A stretch of DNA of 8,050 nucleotides from Nitrospiraceae bacterium (GCA_020354155.1 CP070644.1:190383-198432); one strand, 5' to 3'; shown: positions 1 to 6,635, counted from the first letter of the stretch. The notes: generated by a model not told the origin, from the sequence alone. Made by a program: numbers and translations.

Positions 1-593
1 TTACCATTGACCTGATCAAATGAATCAGCCTGAATCATTTTGAGTCCGGCAGGGTTCATATCAAGAAGAGTCCCATCTCTTGAAACAATTTTAACGCACT
101 CCGGTTCTGTCTGGATAATTGTTTGTAAATGATATTCTCTTGCTCTCAGATCCTCTTCTATCCGCTTTCGTATAGAAATGTCCTTTACTAACTTGATACC
201 TCCCGTAATATTCCCTGCCGAATTTATTAAAGGCGATGAAATAAGTTCATAGTATCGATTACCTTCTTCAGTTGGAATCATCCTTTCGGTCCTGTGTATC
301 TCTCTATCCTGCAACGAAAGAACCATTGGACAATCTTCACAGATATGATCTTTCCCCTCGTATGCTGAGTAACAAAACTCGCCTATATGATTACCGACAG
401 ATTCCTGCTGATACTTGTTTTCGTATATGACCTTATAGTTGAGATCCTGGATGATTAAGCCAACGCCAAGCCCTTCCAATATGGAATTTGTCATCGCTTT
501 TTCGTCTTCAATTAACGTGTTGCTCGAAATTACCCGGCGCAGTTTTACTAATTCCTCTATGAGTTGCTCTTTTGACTTTGTTGTATCATCCAT
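1..593 (-). CDS. PAS-domain sensory protein, N-terminal part (gene runs off the left edge)
   Basis: This frame is open for 197 codons from an ATG at 593 to the window edge, with no stop. Residues 1-35 are a charged helix (MDDTTKSKEQLIEELVKLRR), likely coiled coil. Residues about 36-140 form a PAS domain ending in the usual GGIKLVKDIS...RKRIEEDL linker. A second PAS domain starts near residue 153, with DGTLLDMNPAGLKMIQAD resembling the PAS core. The first PAS carries Cys74, Cys85 and Cys88 (C-x10-C-x2-C-P), a pattern seen in a subset of bacterial and archaeal PAS domains that could bind a metal or act as a redox switch. I see no signal peptide or membrane segment, so the visible part is probably cytoplasmic. 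PAS repeats of this kind usually precede a histidine kinase, GGDEF or sigma-54 activator module, which would lie outside the window. The start is uncertain: an in-frame TTG at 611 is possible, and a stop lies further upstream. The region is visibly more A+T-rich than the nuo genes. Confidence 0.85.
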   Translation of the reverse strand, partial: MDDTTKSKEQLIEELVKLRRVISSNTLIEDEKAMTNSILEGLGVGLIIQDLNYKVIYENKYQQESVGNHIGEFCYSAYEGKDHICEDCPMVLSLQDREIHRTERMIPTEEGNRYYELISSPLINSAGNITGGIKLVKDISIRKRIEEDLRAREYHLQTIIQTEPECVKIVSRDGTLLDMNPAGLKMIQADSFDQVNG

Positions 594-697
594 AATGAAT
601 TTTATCAGCAATCCCTTTGCCGAATACTATTTTCCTCCCTGTCGCTGATCTCCTCCTTCTTAAGGGCTAACATCGTAACTGTTCCTGATTTCGTACA

Positions 698-728
698 ATT
701 ATATCAGAATCCCTTTATAAGATACCAA
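698..728 (-). promoter_or_regulatory. Candidate extended -10 promoter for the PAS gene
   Basis: On the minus strand the sequence TGATATAAT is a perfect extended -10 element (TATAAT at 703-698 with TG one base upstream). A weak -35 match, TTGGTA (728-723), stands 19 bases upstream. Extended -10 promoters commonly tolerate a poor -35. Transcription would begin near 691, giving a leader of about 98 nt before the ATG at 593. No mapped start is available, so this rests on sequence match and position only. Confidence 0.45.
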
Positions 729-736
729 GAAGAAAC

Positions 737-748
737 CTTACATGTAAG
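737..748. promoter_or_regulatory. Perfect 12-bp palindrome, possible operator upstream of the PAS gene
   Basis: CTTACATGTAAG reads the same on both strands. It lies just upstream of the candidate -35 (723-728), about 46-57 bases before the inferred transcription start, which is where an activator dimer often binds. It may also be chance in an A+T-rich spacer. I do not recognise it as the site of a particular regulator. Confidence 0.25.
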
Positions 749-786
749 TAAAAGTAGAATTAATGATTTAAGCGAATTATCCGTAG

Positions 787-886
787 AATCCAGATTTACT
801 CAACTTTATTATTTCGGCGGGTTTATCCAGAAAATCCAGACTGCTTCAATCTCATGTATACCTTCAACGTACCAATGAAATCCAGA
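787..886. repeat. Four scattered copies of ATCCAGA
   Basis: On the plus strand AATCCAGA occurs at 787-794, 833-840 and 879-886, and TATCCAGA at 824-831, all within 100 bases. Spacings are irregular (37, 9 and 46 bases between starts), so this is not a regular tandem array. The motif resembles the inner part of short bacterial inverted-repeat elements (...GGAATCCAGA...), so it may be a decayed trace of such an element. That link is inference. Confidence 0.35.
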
Positions 887-925
887 ATGATTCTTCTCAT
901 AGAAGAGATGAAAACCAGAAAGGCA

Positions 926-1010
926 TGGTGCCGAAGGCGGGACTCGAACCCGCATAGGTCGCCCCACACGGCCCTCAACCGTGCGTGTCTACCAGTTCCA
1001 CCACTTCGGC
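926..1010 (-). tRNA. tRNA-Leu (anticodon GAG), CCA end encoded
   Basis: The minus strand folds as an 85-nt class II tRNA. The acceptor stem pairs GCCGAAG (1010-1004) with CTTCGGC (936-930), followed by discriminator A and encoded CCA (928-926). The D region GTGGTGGAACTGGTAGACAC is typical of bacterial tRNA-Leu. The anticodon stem-loop CACGG-TTGAGGG-CCGTG places the anticodon GAG at 976-974, reading CTC and, by wobble, CTT. A long variable arm (about 12 nt, TGGGGCGACCTA) and the T arm GCGGG-TTCGAGT-CCCGC follow. The gene lies 107 bases beyond nuoN on the same strand. It probably has its own promoter, though readthrough from nuo is possible. Confidence 0.97.
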
Positions 1011-1035
1011 TCAACCATGAATTACGGTGCCAGTA

Positions 1036-1065
1036 ATTATAAACTACTGTGTCAATTCAAGACAA
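1036..1065 (-). promoter_or_regulatory. Candidate sigma-70 promoter for tRNA-Leu
   Basis: On the minus strand a perfect TATAAT (1041-1036) lies 18 bases after TTGTCT (1065-1060). The predicted start is near 1029, about 19 bases before the mature 5' end of the tRNA, a normal leader length for a tRNA gene. A tempting TTGACA lies at 1057-1052 but is only 8 bases from the -10 and so is not at promoter spacing. The -10 is enclosed by a 5-bp inverted repeat (CAGTA at 1031-1035, TACTG at 1045-1049). Confidence 0.5.
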
Positions 1066-1117
1066 GTCTGCCCGGGGCAAATCCACAAGATAAAAGAGAA
1101 GTACGTGAAAGCTCTCG

Positions 1118-2569
1118 TCAGCCCAGTATTGAAAAGTTTGCAAGGCTGAGCAGGATGGACGGAAAAATTCCAATAATCAGCACTGCCAGACATGTTATGG
1201 CGAGAACAATGCCTGCTGGACCTGATGTTGTGAGAACTATCTCATTCTGCGGCTCCTTCATGTACATGTAGACAACAATCCTCAGGTAAAAGAATGCAGA
1301 GACAACACTGAACAGGGCAGCGATGATTGCAAGGTAGGTATAACCGGCGTTAATTGCCTCCATGAATACATAAAATTTTCCTATGAAGCCCGCAGTTGGG
1401 GGAATGCCGGTGAGGGAGAACATAAAGATGAGCATCAGCGCCGAAGCCATGGGATGGCTCTTTGCCAGCCCCATATAGTCCTCGATGTTTTCGCCCTGAA
1501 ATCCTTCCCGTCTCAGCATGATCACAATGGTAAAGGCCCCAATATTCATAAAAGTATATATCATTAAGTAATTAATGGTGCTCGTAAGACCTTCCGGTGT
1601 ACCCGCGATGATACCGAGGAGCATATATCCTGCATGGGCAATTGAACTGTAGGCAAGCATTCTCTTTATATTGCTCTGCGCAAGGGCTATGACGCTGCCG
1701 ACAACCATGGTTAAGATAGCAAGAGGAACCAGAACAGCAGACCACTGGGGCTGCATGCTGCCAAAGGCCTCAAAGAGCACCCTGCCAAGAACTGCAAAAC
1801 CGGCAGCCTTTGGGCCTACTGACATAAAGGCGGTAATCGATGTCGGCGCTCCCTCATACACATCAGGGGCCCACATGTGAAAGGGTACAAGGGCTACCTT
1901 GAACCCGAAGGCCACAATCATAAAGATAACACCAAGATACATGACAGGACTATCATGTATTCCCAGGGTAAACAGCGAGGTAGCAATATCTGTTATGTTC
2001 GTTGTCCCTGTCATGCCGTAGGTAAGGGCAATACCATAGAGCAGGAAGGCCGAAGAAAAGGCCCCCAGAAAGAAGTATTTCACCGCCGCCTCATTTGAAC
2101 GCGCCTGCTTCCTCAGGAGTCCGGCAAGTATATAGGTCGATAGAGCCATCAACTCAAGGCCCAGATAGAGAATCATCAGGTCTGCTGCAGAGGCCATGAT
2201 CATCATTCCCGCGGTGGCAAAGAGCAGCAGGGCGTAATATTCTCCGAAGGCCGCTTTTTCAATGGCCATATATTTAAAAGAAATACAAATCGTGAATATC
2301 ACATTCAGATAAAAGATGATCTTAAAAAAACACGAATATTTATCAAGGAGAAACATGTCTGCAAAAACGGTCTGAGATTCAGACATGCCATAGACACTCA
2401 CAGTGCCATAGAGGGCTACGAGCGCTCCTGCTACTCCGATAATGGCAATAATCTCTTTTCTCTTCACGACGAGATCAAGCATGAGCAGTAACAGACCCAC
2501 ACTTATCATTGCAAGTTCAGGCATGATAGCGCTTATGTCCTGTAATCCGAGACTGAATGTTACGTCCAT
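1118..2569 (-). CDS. nuoN: NADH-quinone oxidoreductase subunit N
   Basis: This 483-residue, highly hydrophobic protein is one of the three antiporter-like proton-channel subunits in the complex I membrane arm. Its length matches the family (about 485 in E. coli). Visible hallmarks are Glu139 in LYLGLELMALSTY, Lys164 in AAVKYFFLGAF, Lys224 in FGFKVALVPFHMWAPDVYEG, Lys254 in VGPKAAGF, the NIKRMLAYSSIAHAGYMLLG helix (300-319) and Lys398 in GFIGKFYVF. By alignment with the E. coli protein these are the proton-path residues. The ATG overlaps the nuoM stop by one base (TGATG), so translation is probably coupled; only a weak Shine-Dalgarno (ACGGG) precedes it. It is the last nuo gene here. No clear rho-independent terminator follows before the tRNA 107 bases on. 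Confidence 0.97.
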   Translation of the reverse strand: MDVTFSLGLQDISAIMPELAMISVGLLLLMLDLVVKRKEIIAIIGVAGALVALYGTVSVYGMSESQTVFADMFLLDKYSCFFKIIFYLNVIFTICISFKYMAIEKAAFGEYYALLLFATAGMMIMASAADLMILYLGLELMALSTYILAGLLRKQARSNEAAVKYFFLGAFSSAFLLYGIALTYGMTGTTNITDIATSLFTLGIHDSPVMYLGVIFMIVAFGFKVALVPFHMWAPDVYEGAPTSITAFMSVGPKAAGFAVLGRVLFEAFGSMQPQWSAVLVPLAILTMVVGSVIALAQSNIKRMLAYSSIAHAGYMLLGIIAGTPEGLTSTINYLMIYTFMNIGAFTIVIMLRREGFQGENIEDYMGLAKSHPMASALMLIFMFSLTGIPPTAGFIGKFYVFMEAINAGYTYLAIIAALFSVVSAFFYLRIVVYMYMKEPQNEIVLTTSGPAGIVLAITCLAVLIIGIFPSILLSLANFSILG

Positions 2570-4119
2570 CAGAATATACCCGTAATAAGCCTGGTCAGGA
2601 GATGGTCCCCGCCGGCATAGTTTGTCTGGTTTATATTTTCAAGCAGGTGCGCCACGGATGTATGCATGTAACTCAAAAAAACTTCAGGATAGAAACCTAC
2701 CCAGAAAATAAGAATGATGAGTGGTACAAGGGTAATTATCTCCCGCATATCAAGGTCCCAGACCTTATGGTCGCCCGTCGCCCATCTTTCAGTATCTGCT
2801 TTTTCAAAAAACACTCTTTGATAGAGCCACAGCATATACCCCGCTCCGAGGATTATACCGGTAGCTGCCAGCACGCCATAAACCATCTTGGCCCTGAATG
2901 CACCGAAGATAATTAAAAACTCGCCGATAAAACCGTTCATCCCCGGCAGCCCGATTGAGGCAAATGTAAGAACAATGAAAAATCCGGCATACCATGGAAC
3001 AAGGCCTGCAAAACCTCCGTAGTCGGCAATTTTGCGCGTGTGAGTCCTCTCATAAATAATCCCTATCATCAGAAAGAGTGCGCCTGTAATGATGCCGTGA
3101 TTCAGCATCTGAAGGATACCTCCCTCCACTCCCTGAGTGTTGAGGGCAAAAATACCGAGGGTCACAAAACCCATATGACTGACGCTGGAGTAGGCAATGA
3201 GGCGTTTCAGGTCCTTTTGTGCAAGGCAGACCAGGGCTCCATAAATAATGGCAATCACTGACAGTATCATTATTGGTTTGAGGAACATCATCGTGGCATC
3301 GGGAAACATGGGCATTGAAAACCTCAGGAACCCGTAAGCCCCCATCTTGAGGAGTACGCCTGCAAGGATAACACTGCCTGCAGTGGGCGCCTCGGTATGG
3401 GCGTCAGGCAGCCAGGTGTGAAAGGGAAACATGGGCACCTTGACAGCAAATGCTGCAAAGAAGGCAAGAAAGAGCCAGAACTGCAGATTCAGTGAATACT
3501 GCTCACTACTCAGGGCCAGTATGTTCAGCGTCTCCCCGCCGGTAAAGTAAAGTACCACGATACCAACAAGCATGAGCACACTTCCTATTAATGTGTAGAG
3601 GAAGAATTTGACCGCTGCATAGACCCTGTTTTCACCGCCCCAGACCCCTATCAGCAGGAACATGGGAATCAGCATTGCCTCCCAGAATATGTAGAAAAGG
3701 AAGAAGTCCAGTGATACAAACACGCCAAGCATCCCCGCTTCCATAATAAGTATTGAGATGTGAAATTCCTTGGCCTTGTTTGCAATCGCCTTCCAGGATA
3801 CAAGGACACTGAGGATACTCAGAAGCGTTGTCAGCAGAATAAAGAGTATACTGATCCCGTCAATACCCACAAAGTAGTTAATCCCCCATGACGGTATCCA
3901 CTGATGCCATTCAACAAACTGCATCTTGTGCGTCGTCTTGTCAAAGCCGGTCAGAAGGGGCAGGGAAATTATGAAGGTAAGACCGGTCACGATCAGAGAG
4001 GTCCAGCGGATTGCTGTGGCACTTCGCAGCAGGAGAACAATGATGGCGCCGAGAACGGGCAGAAACACCGTCCAGGTGATTATCGGATAGTTCAGATTGT
4101 TATAAATTACATCTTCCAT
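2569..4119 (-). CDS. nuoM: NADH-quinone oxidoreductase subunit M
   Basis: This 516-residue membrane protein (E. coli NuoM is 509) is the middle antiporter-like proton channel between NuoL and NuoN. Diagnostic segments are FWEAMLIPMFLLIGVWGGEN with Glu147, AVKVPMFPFHTWLPDAHTEA with Lys227, Lys258 in GVLLKMGAYGFLRF, AQKDLKRLIAYSSVSHMGF (300-318) and Glu400 in GFIGEFLI. These match the expected proton-path residues. The HTWLPDAHTEAPT signature and Glu400 separate it from NuoN, which has a Lys at the latter position. The ATG lies three bases after the nuoL stop (ATG AGG TAA TGA ATG), with GAGG from the nuoL end serving as its Shine-Dalgarno six bases upstream. A single NuoM is present, so this is not a doubled-NuoM operon within the part seen. 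Confidence 0.97.
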   Translation of the reverse strand: MEDVIYNNLNYPIITWTVFLPVLGAIIVLLLRSATAIRWTSLIVTGLTFIISLPLLTGFDKTTHKMQFVEWHQWIPSWGINYFVGIDGISILFILLTTLLSILSVLVSWKAIANKAKEFHISILIMEAGMLGVFVSLDFFLFYIFWEAMLIPMFLLIGVWGGENRVYAAVKFFLYTLIGSVLMLVGIVVLYFTGGETLNILALSSEQYSLNLQFWLFLAFFAAFAVKVPMFPFHTWLPDAHTEAPTAGSVILAGVLLKMGAYGFLRFSMPMFPDATMMFLKPIMILSVIAIIYGALVCLAQKDLKRLIAYSSVSHMGFVTLGIFALNTQGVEGGILQMLNHGIITGALFLMIGIIYERTHTRKIADYGGFAGLVPWYAGFFIVLTFASIGLPGMNGFIGEFLIIFGAFRAKMVYGVLAATGIILGAGYMLWLYQRVFFEKADTERWATGDHKVWDLDMREIITLVPLIILIFWVGFYPEVFLSYMHTSVAHLLENINQTNYAGGDHLLTRLITGIF

Positions 4120-4122
4120 TCA

Positions 4123-6057
4123 TTACCTCATAAAGATAAAGACGCCAATGATGCACAATGCTCCTATTGCCATGGCCAGACCATAGTTGGAGAGAAATCC
4201 TGTCTGAACGTTTCTCAGTTTTTTGCTGAATCCGCCGATGAGGGCGGGGATACCGTTTACAACACCTTCTATAATCTTCGCGTCAAAGAAGGCAAGAACA
4301 ATCCTGTCTGATGCCTTCAGCACAGGTTGAACAAATATTTTGTCGTAGAGCTCATCAATCCAGTACTTATTAAATAAAAGGTTGTAGATTGGCTTGAACA
4401 GGGAAGCAATTTTCTCAGGCAGATCTGTTTTCTTGATATACATGAACATAGCAACAAGCCATCCGATAACTGCAACCGCAACGGATACTGCTATCACAAG
4501 CCATTCTTCTAAATGAGTGCCATGTCCATGAGGGTGGCCAAGCACAGGAGCTAAGAATTCTCCAATCCTGTCAGCATGTTCCAATATAACCGGTGGAATA
4601 CCTACCCATCCAGCAGCAACAGCTCCCACAGCAAGTATAATCAACGGCACAGTAATAACCTTCGGTGATTCATGAATATGGTGTTCCTGTTCCGGATCGC
4701 CACGATAAGATCCGTGAAAAGTCAGATAAATAAGTCTCCACGAATAAAAAGCTGTCAGCACTGCGGCAGCTACACCGAGAAACCACAGGAACTTGCCCAG
4801 GTCACCGCCCAGGTATGCCCTCCAGAGTATCTCGTCCTTACTGAAGAATCCCGCAAGCCCGGGAATCCCTGTGATGCTCAAGGTAGCAATGATGAATACC
4901 CAGTACGTTACCGGCATATATTTCTTCAATCCGCCCATCTTCTCCATGTTCTGCTCATCATCATGCTTGGCATGATGCAGGGCGTGAATAACACTGCCTG
5001 ATCCAAGGAAGAGCAAAGCCTTGAAATAAGCATGTGTATAAAGATGGAATATTCCCGCTGAATATGCGCCAACACCAAGGGCAAGAAACATATAGCCGAG
5101 CTGACTCACTGTAGAATAGGCAATTACCCTCTTAATATCCTTCTGGACAAGGGCTATAGTCGCAGCAAATATTGCAGTAACTCCTCCAACAACGGCAACG
5201 GTATTCATGGCAGTTGCGGAGAGACTGAAAAGTGGATTTGAACGGGCAACCATAAACACTCCGGCCGTAACCATGGTAGCAGCATGAATCAGGGCAGAGA
5301 CAGGTGTGGGGCCTTCCATTGCGTCAGGAAGCCAGACATGGAGCGGCATCTGTGCTGATTTACCCACAGCGCCACAGAATAGCAGAAGACAGATCAGGGT
5401 AATGGTATCTACTTCATAGCCGAAAAGATTGATCGTCTGCCCAAGAACACTATCTGCTCCGCTGAATACGGTCATGTAGTCGAGGCTTCCAAAGGTAAGG
5501 AATATAAGAATCACGCCAAGACCAAAGCCAAAGTCACCGAAGCGGTTTACAATAAAGGCCTTCTTGCCTGCATTGGCAGCTGATTTTTTCTCATACCAGT
5601 ATCCGATCAGGAAATATGAGCAGAGACCAACTGCCTCCCATCCAAAATACAGGAGCAGAAAATTGTTTGCCATAACAAGAATCAGCATGGAGAAAACAAA
5701 GAGGCTCAGGTATGCAAAGAAACGGTAGTATCCCTTATCACCGTGCATATAGCCAATAGAATATATGAAAATCAATGTGCTTATAGATGTCACAACCATG
5801 AGCATAATTGCAGTAAGCTGGTCAATGAGGAAACCGATAGAAACATTAAAATCTCCGGACACTATCCAGCTGTAGACATTGACGTTTATTACCTCCCCTT
5901 TGAGAACACCGGCAAAGGCGACCAGAGAAAGCAGAAAGGAACCCGCAACAGCAGGAACTGCAATCAGGTGTGCCTTGTCCCGGATATAATCACGTCCAAA
6001 AAGGATGTTGATAATAAATGCTAAAAGCGGCAGTAACGGTATCAGTGTATATATCAT
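4123..6057 (-). CDS. nuoL: NADH-quinone oxidoreductase subunit L
   Basis: This 644-residue protein is the distal antiporter-like proton channel of complex I. Key features are FGWEAVGLCSYFLIGYWYE with Glu141, GKSAQMPLHVWLPDAMEGPT with Lys233, His258 in SALIHAATMVTAGV, Lys346 in HAYFKALLFLGSGS, and FFSKDEI (405-411). The C-terminal region from about 540 (KPIYNLLFNKYWIDELYD...) is the long amphipathic lateral helix plus final membrane helix that braces the other channel subunits. This marks it as true NuoL rather than a shorter antiporter homologue. A soluble loop carries clustered histidines (459, 460, 462 and 508, 510, 512, 515). The ATG at 6057 has only a distant, weak Shine-Dalgarno (GGGAG, 14 bases away). 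A 199-bp gap with an inverted-repeat element separates it from nuoK. Confidence 0.97.
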   Translation of the reverse strand: MIYTLIPLLPLLAFIINILFGRDYIRDKAHLIAVPAVAGSFLLSLVAFAGVLKGEVINVNVYSWIVSGDFNVSIGFLIDQLTAIMLMVVTSISTLIFIYSIGYMHGDKGYYRFFAYLSLFVFSMLILVMANNFLLLYFGWEAVGLCSYFLIGYWYEKKSAANAGKKAFIVNRFGDFGFGLGVILIFLTFGSLDYMTVFSGADSVLGQTINLFGYEVDTITLICLLLFCGAVGKSAQMPLHVWLPDAMEGPTPVSALIHAATMVTAGVFMVARSNPLFSLSATAMNTVAVVGGVTAIFAATIALVQKDIKRVIAYSTVSQLGYMFLALGVGAYSAGIFHLYTHAYFKALLFLGSGSVIHALHHAKHDDEQNMEKMGGLKKYMPVTYWVFIIATLSITGIPGLAGFFSKDEILWRAYLGGDLGKFLWFLGVAAAVLTAFYSWRLIYLTFHGSYRGDPEQEHHIHESPKVITVPLIILAVGAVAAGWVGIPPVILEHADRIGEFLAPVLGHPHGHGTHLEEWLVIAVSVAVAVIGWLVAMFMYIKKTDLPEKIASLFKPIYNLLFNKYWIDELYDKIFVQPVLKASDRIVLAFFDAKIIEGVVNGIPALIGGFSKKLRNVQTGFLSNYGLAMAIGALCIIGVFIFMR

Positions 6058-6096
6058 TCTTTAACGTTTTACTCCCTGGTGGAAAACTTCCTGCAA

Positions 6097-6194
6097 TGTC
6101 ATTTCGAGGAACCGTAGGTGACGAGAAATCTTATGCCGGTCACGTTGCCCGGGCTTCAGGATTTCTCTCCCGCCAAGTCGTGATCGAAATGACA
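6097..6194. repeat. 98-bp MITE/REP-like inverted-repeat element between nuoK and nuoL
   Basis: The element is bounded by perfect 11-bp terminal inverted repeats, TGTCATTTCGA (6097-6107) and TCGAAATGACA (6184-6194). A second perfect pair, GAGAAATC (6123-6130) and GATTTCTC (6160-6167), lies inside at nearly symmetric distance (15 and 16 bases), so the whole unit can fold as one interrupted hairpin. It has no transposase. Short elements with TGTCATT...AATGACA ends are widespread in intergenic regions of several bacterial phyla and are thought to be moved in trans or to form RNA structure. No clear target duplication is visible. It ends 39 bases before the nuoL start, so the operon mRNA would contain this stem-loop. 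Confidence 0.75.
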
Positions 6195-6256
6195 GCATAT
6201 ATAATTTATTTAATATCATCTTCATTCTGAACTCTAAACTTTTAACTCTTGACAAC

Positions 6257-6559
6257 TCATCCCTTCAACAGGTTTATTTCATCCACCTTGATCGTGGGAT
6301 TGTTTTTGTAGAAGGCAATGATGATTGCCAGTCCGATGGCGGCCTCTGCTGCAGCCACGGTAATAATGAAGAACACCAGTATCTGTCCCCTCAGTGACTG
6401 GAGATAATGACTGTAGGCAACAAGGCTGATGTTTACAGAGTTCAGCATGAGCTCAATGGAAATGAACATGATTATCAGGTTCCGCCTTGCAAGAAATCCT
6501 ACCACCCCGATACTGAACATAATCGCACTCAGAATGATATACCAGTTTAAAGGGACCAA
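6257..6559 (-). CDS. nuoK: NADH-quinone oxidoreductase subunit K
   Basis: This small subunit of the complex I membrane arm (homologous to MrpC and ND4L) has three membrane helices. I choose the TTG at 6559 as start. It gives a 100-residue protein beginning MVPLNWYIILSAIMF, matching the family N-terminus and length, and it lies five bases after the GGAGG of a perfect Shine-Dalgarno. The alternative GTG at 6562 adds one residue but is only two bases from it. With the TTG start, the two essential membrane glutamates fall at Glu36 (SIELMLNSVN) and Glu72 (VAAAEAAIGLAI), the same positions as in E. coli NuoK. The gene follows nuoJ after about 73 bases and ends in TGA at 6257; 199 bases then separate it from nuoL. 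Confidence 0.95.
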   Translation of the reverse strand: MVPLNWYIILSAIMFSIGVVGFLARRNLIIMFISIELMLNSVNISLVAYSHYLQSLRGQILVFFIITVAAAEAAIGLAIIIAFYKNNPTIKVDEINLLKG

Positions 6560-6563
6560 CACT

Positions 6564-6572
6564 ACCTCCTTA
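6564..6572 (-). promoter_or_regulatory. Perfect Shine-Dalgarno for nuoK
   Basis: The minus strand reads TAAGGAGGT, complementary over nine bases to the usual 3' end of 16S rRNA. Its GGAGG ends two bases before GTG (6562) and five before TTG (6559), which favours TTG as the start. It is far stronger than the sites in front of nuoL, nuoI and nuoN, so nuoK is translated from its own site rather than by coupling to nuoJ. Confidence 0.75.
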
Positions 6573-6635
6573 TAACTTCAGGTTTCATTTGCCAGGGATC
6601 AGGTATTAGACAACTGACTCTGACTGACACCTGTC

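Larger units (their letters stand above)
594..925. other. A+T-rich intergenic region between tRNA-Leu and the PAS gene
   Basis: This 332-base stretch has no convincing coding potential on either strand. Reading leftward it holds four scattered ATCCAGA repeats (787-886), a perfect 12-bp palindrome (737-748), a candidate extended -10 promoter (698-703) and two strong Shine-Dalgarno-like motifs (652-658 and 634-639) that have no ordinary start codon at normal distance. Just after the tRNA there is a 5-bp stem with a 3-nt loop (CTTCTATGAGAAG on the minus strand) but no following T tract, so no rho-independent terminator is called. Confidence 0.6.

Noticed and set aside
823..1014. Minus-strand 63-codon ORF (MSRSGGTGRHARLR...GFESRLRH)
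   Set aside because: It is the translation of the tRNA-Leu gene and its flank, a well-known kind of false protein. The tRNA explains the sequence fully. The plus-strand ORFs at 854-1036 and 981-1271 are likewise shadows of the tRNA and of nuoN.
1050..1117. Possible rho-independent terminator after nuoN
   Set aside because: The only candidate is a 4-bp GAGA/TCTC pairing with a 13-base loop before TTTT; too weak to call. TGCCCCGGGCA nearby is a dyad without a T tract.
3904..4311. Plus-strand 135-codon ORF across the nuoL-nuoM junction
   Set aside because: It is antisense to two strongly conserved genes, has no family resemblance or ribosome site, and its Gly/Gln/Asp-rich content is what the reverse of membrane-helix codons gives.
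2569..6057. Extra or fused antiporter subunit suggesting an Mrp antiporter or formate hydrogenlyase-type complex
   Set aside because: NuoL, NuoM and NuoN are each single, full length and in standard order with NuoH-I-J-K, and NuoL has its lateral helix. This is ordinary complex I.
6061..6255. Minus-strand 64-codon ORF filling the nuoK-nuoL gap
   Set aside because: It starts at a TTG without a Shine-Dalgarno and runs straight through the inverted-repeat element. Its composition (many Arg, Leu and Met, no domain) fits a read through of the repeat rather than an extra Nuo subunit.
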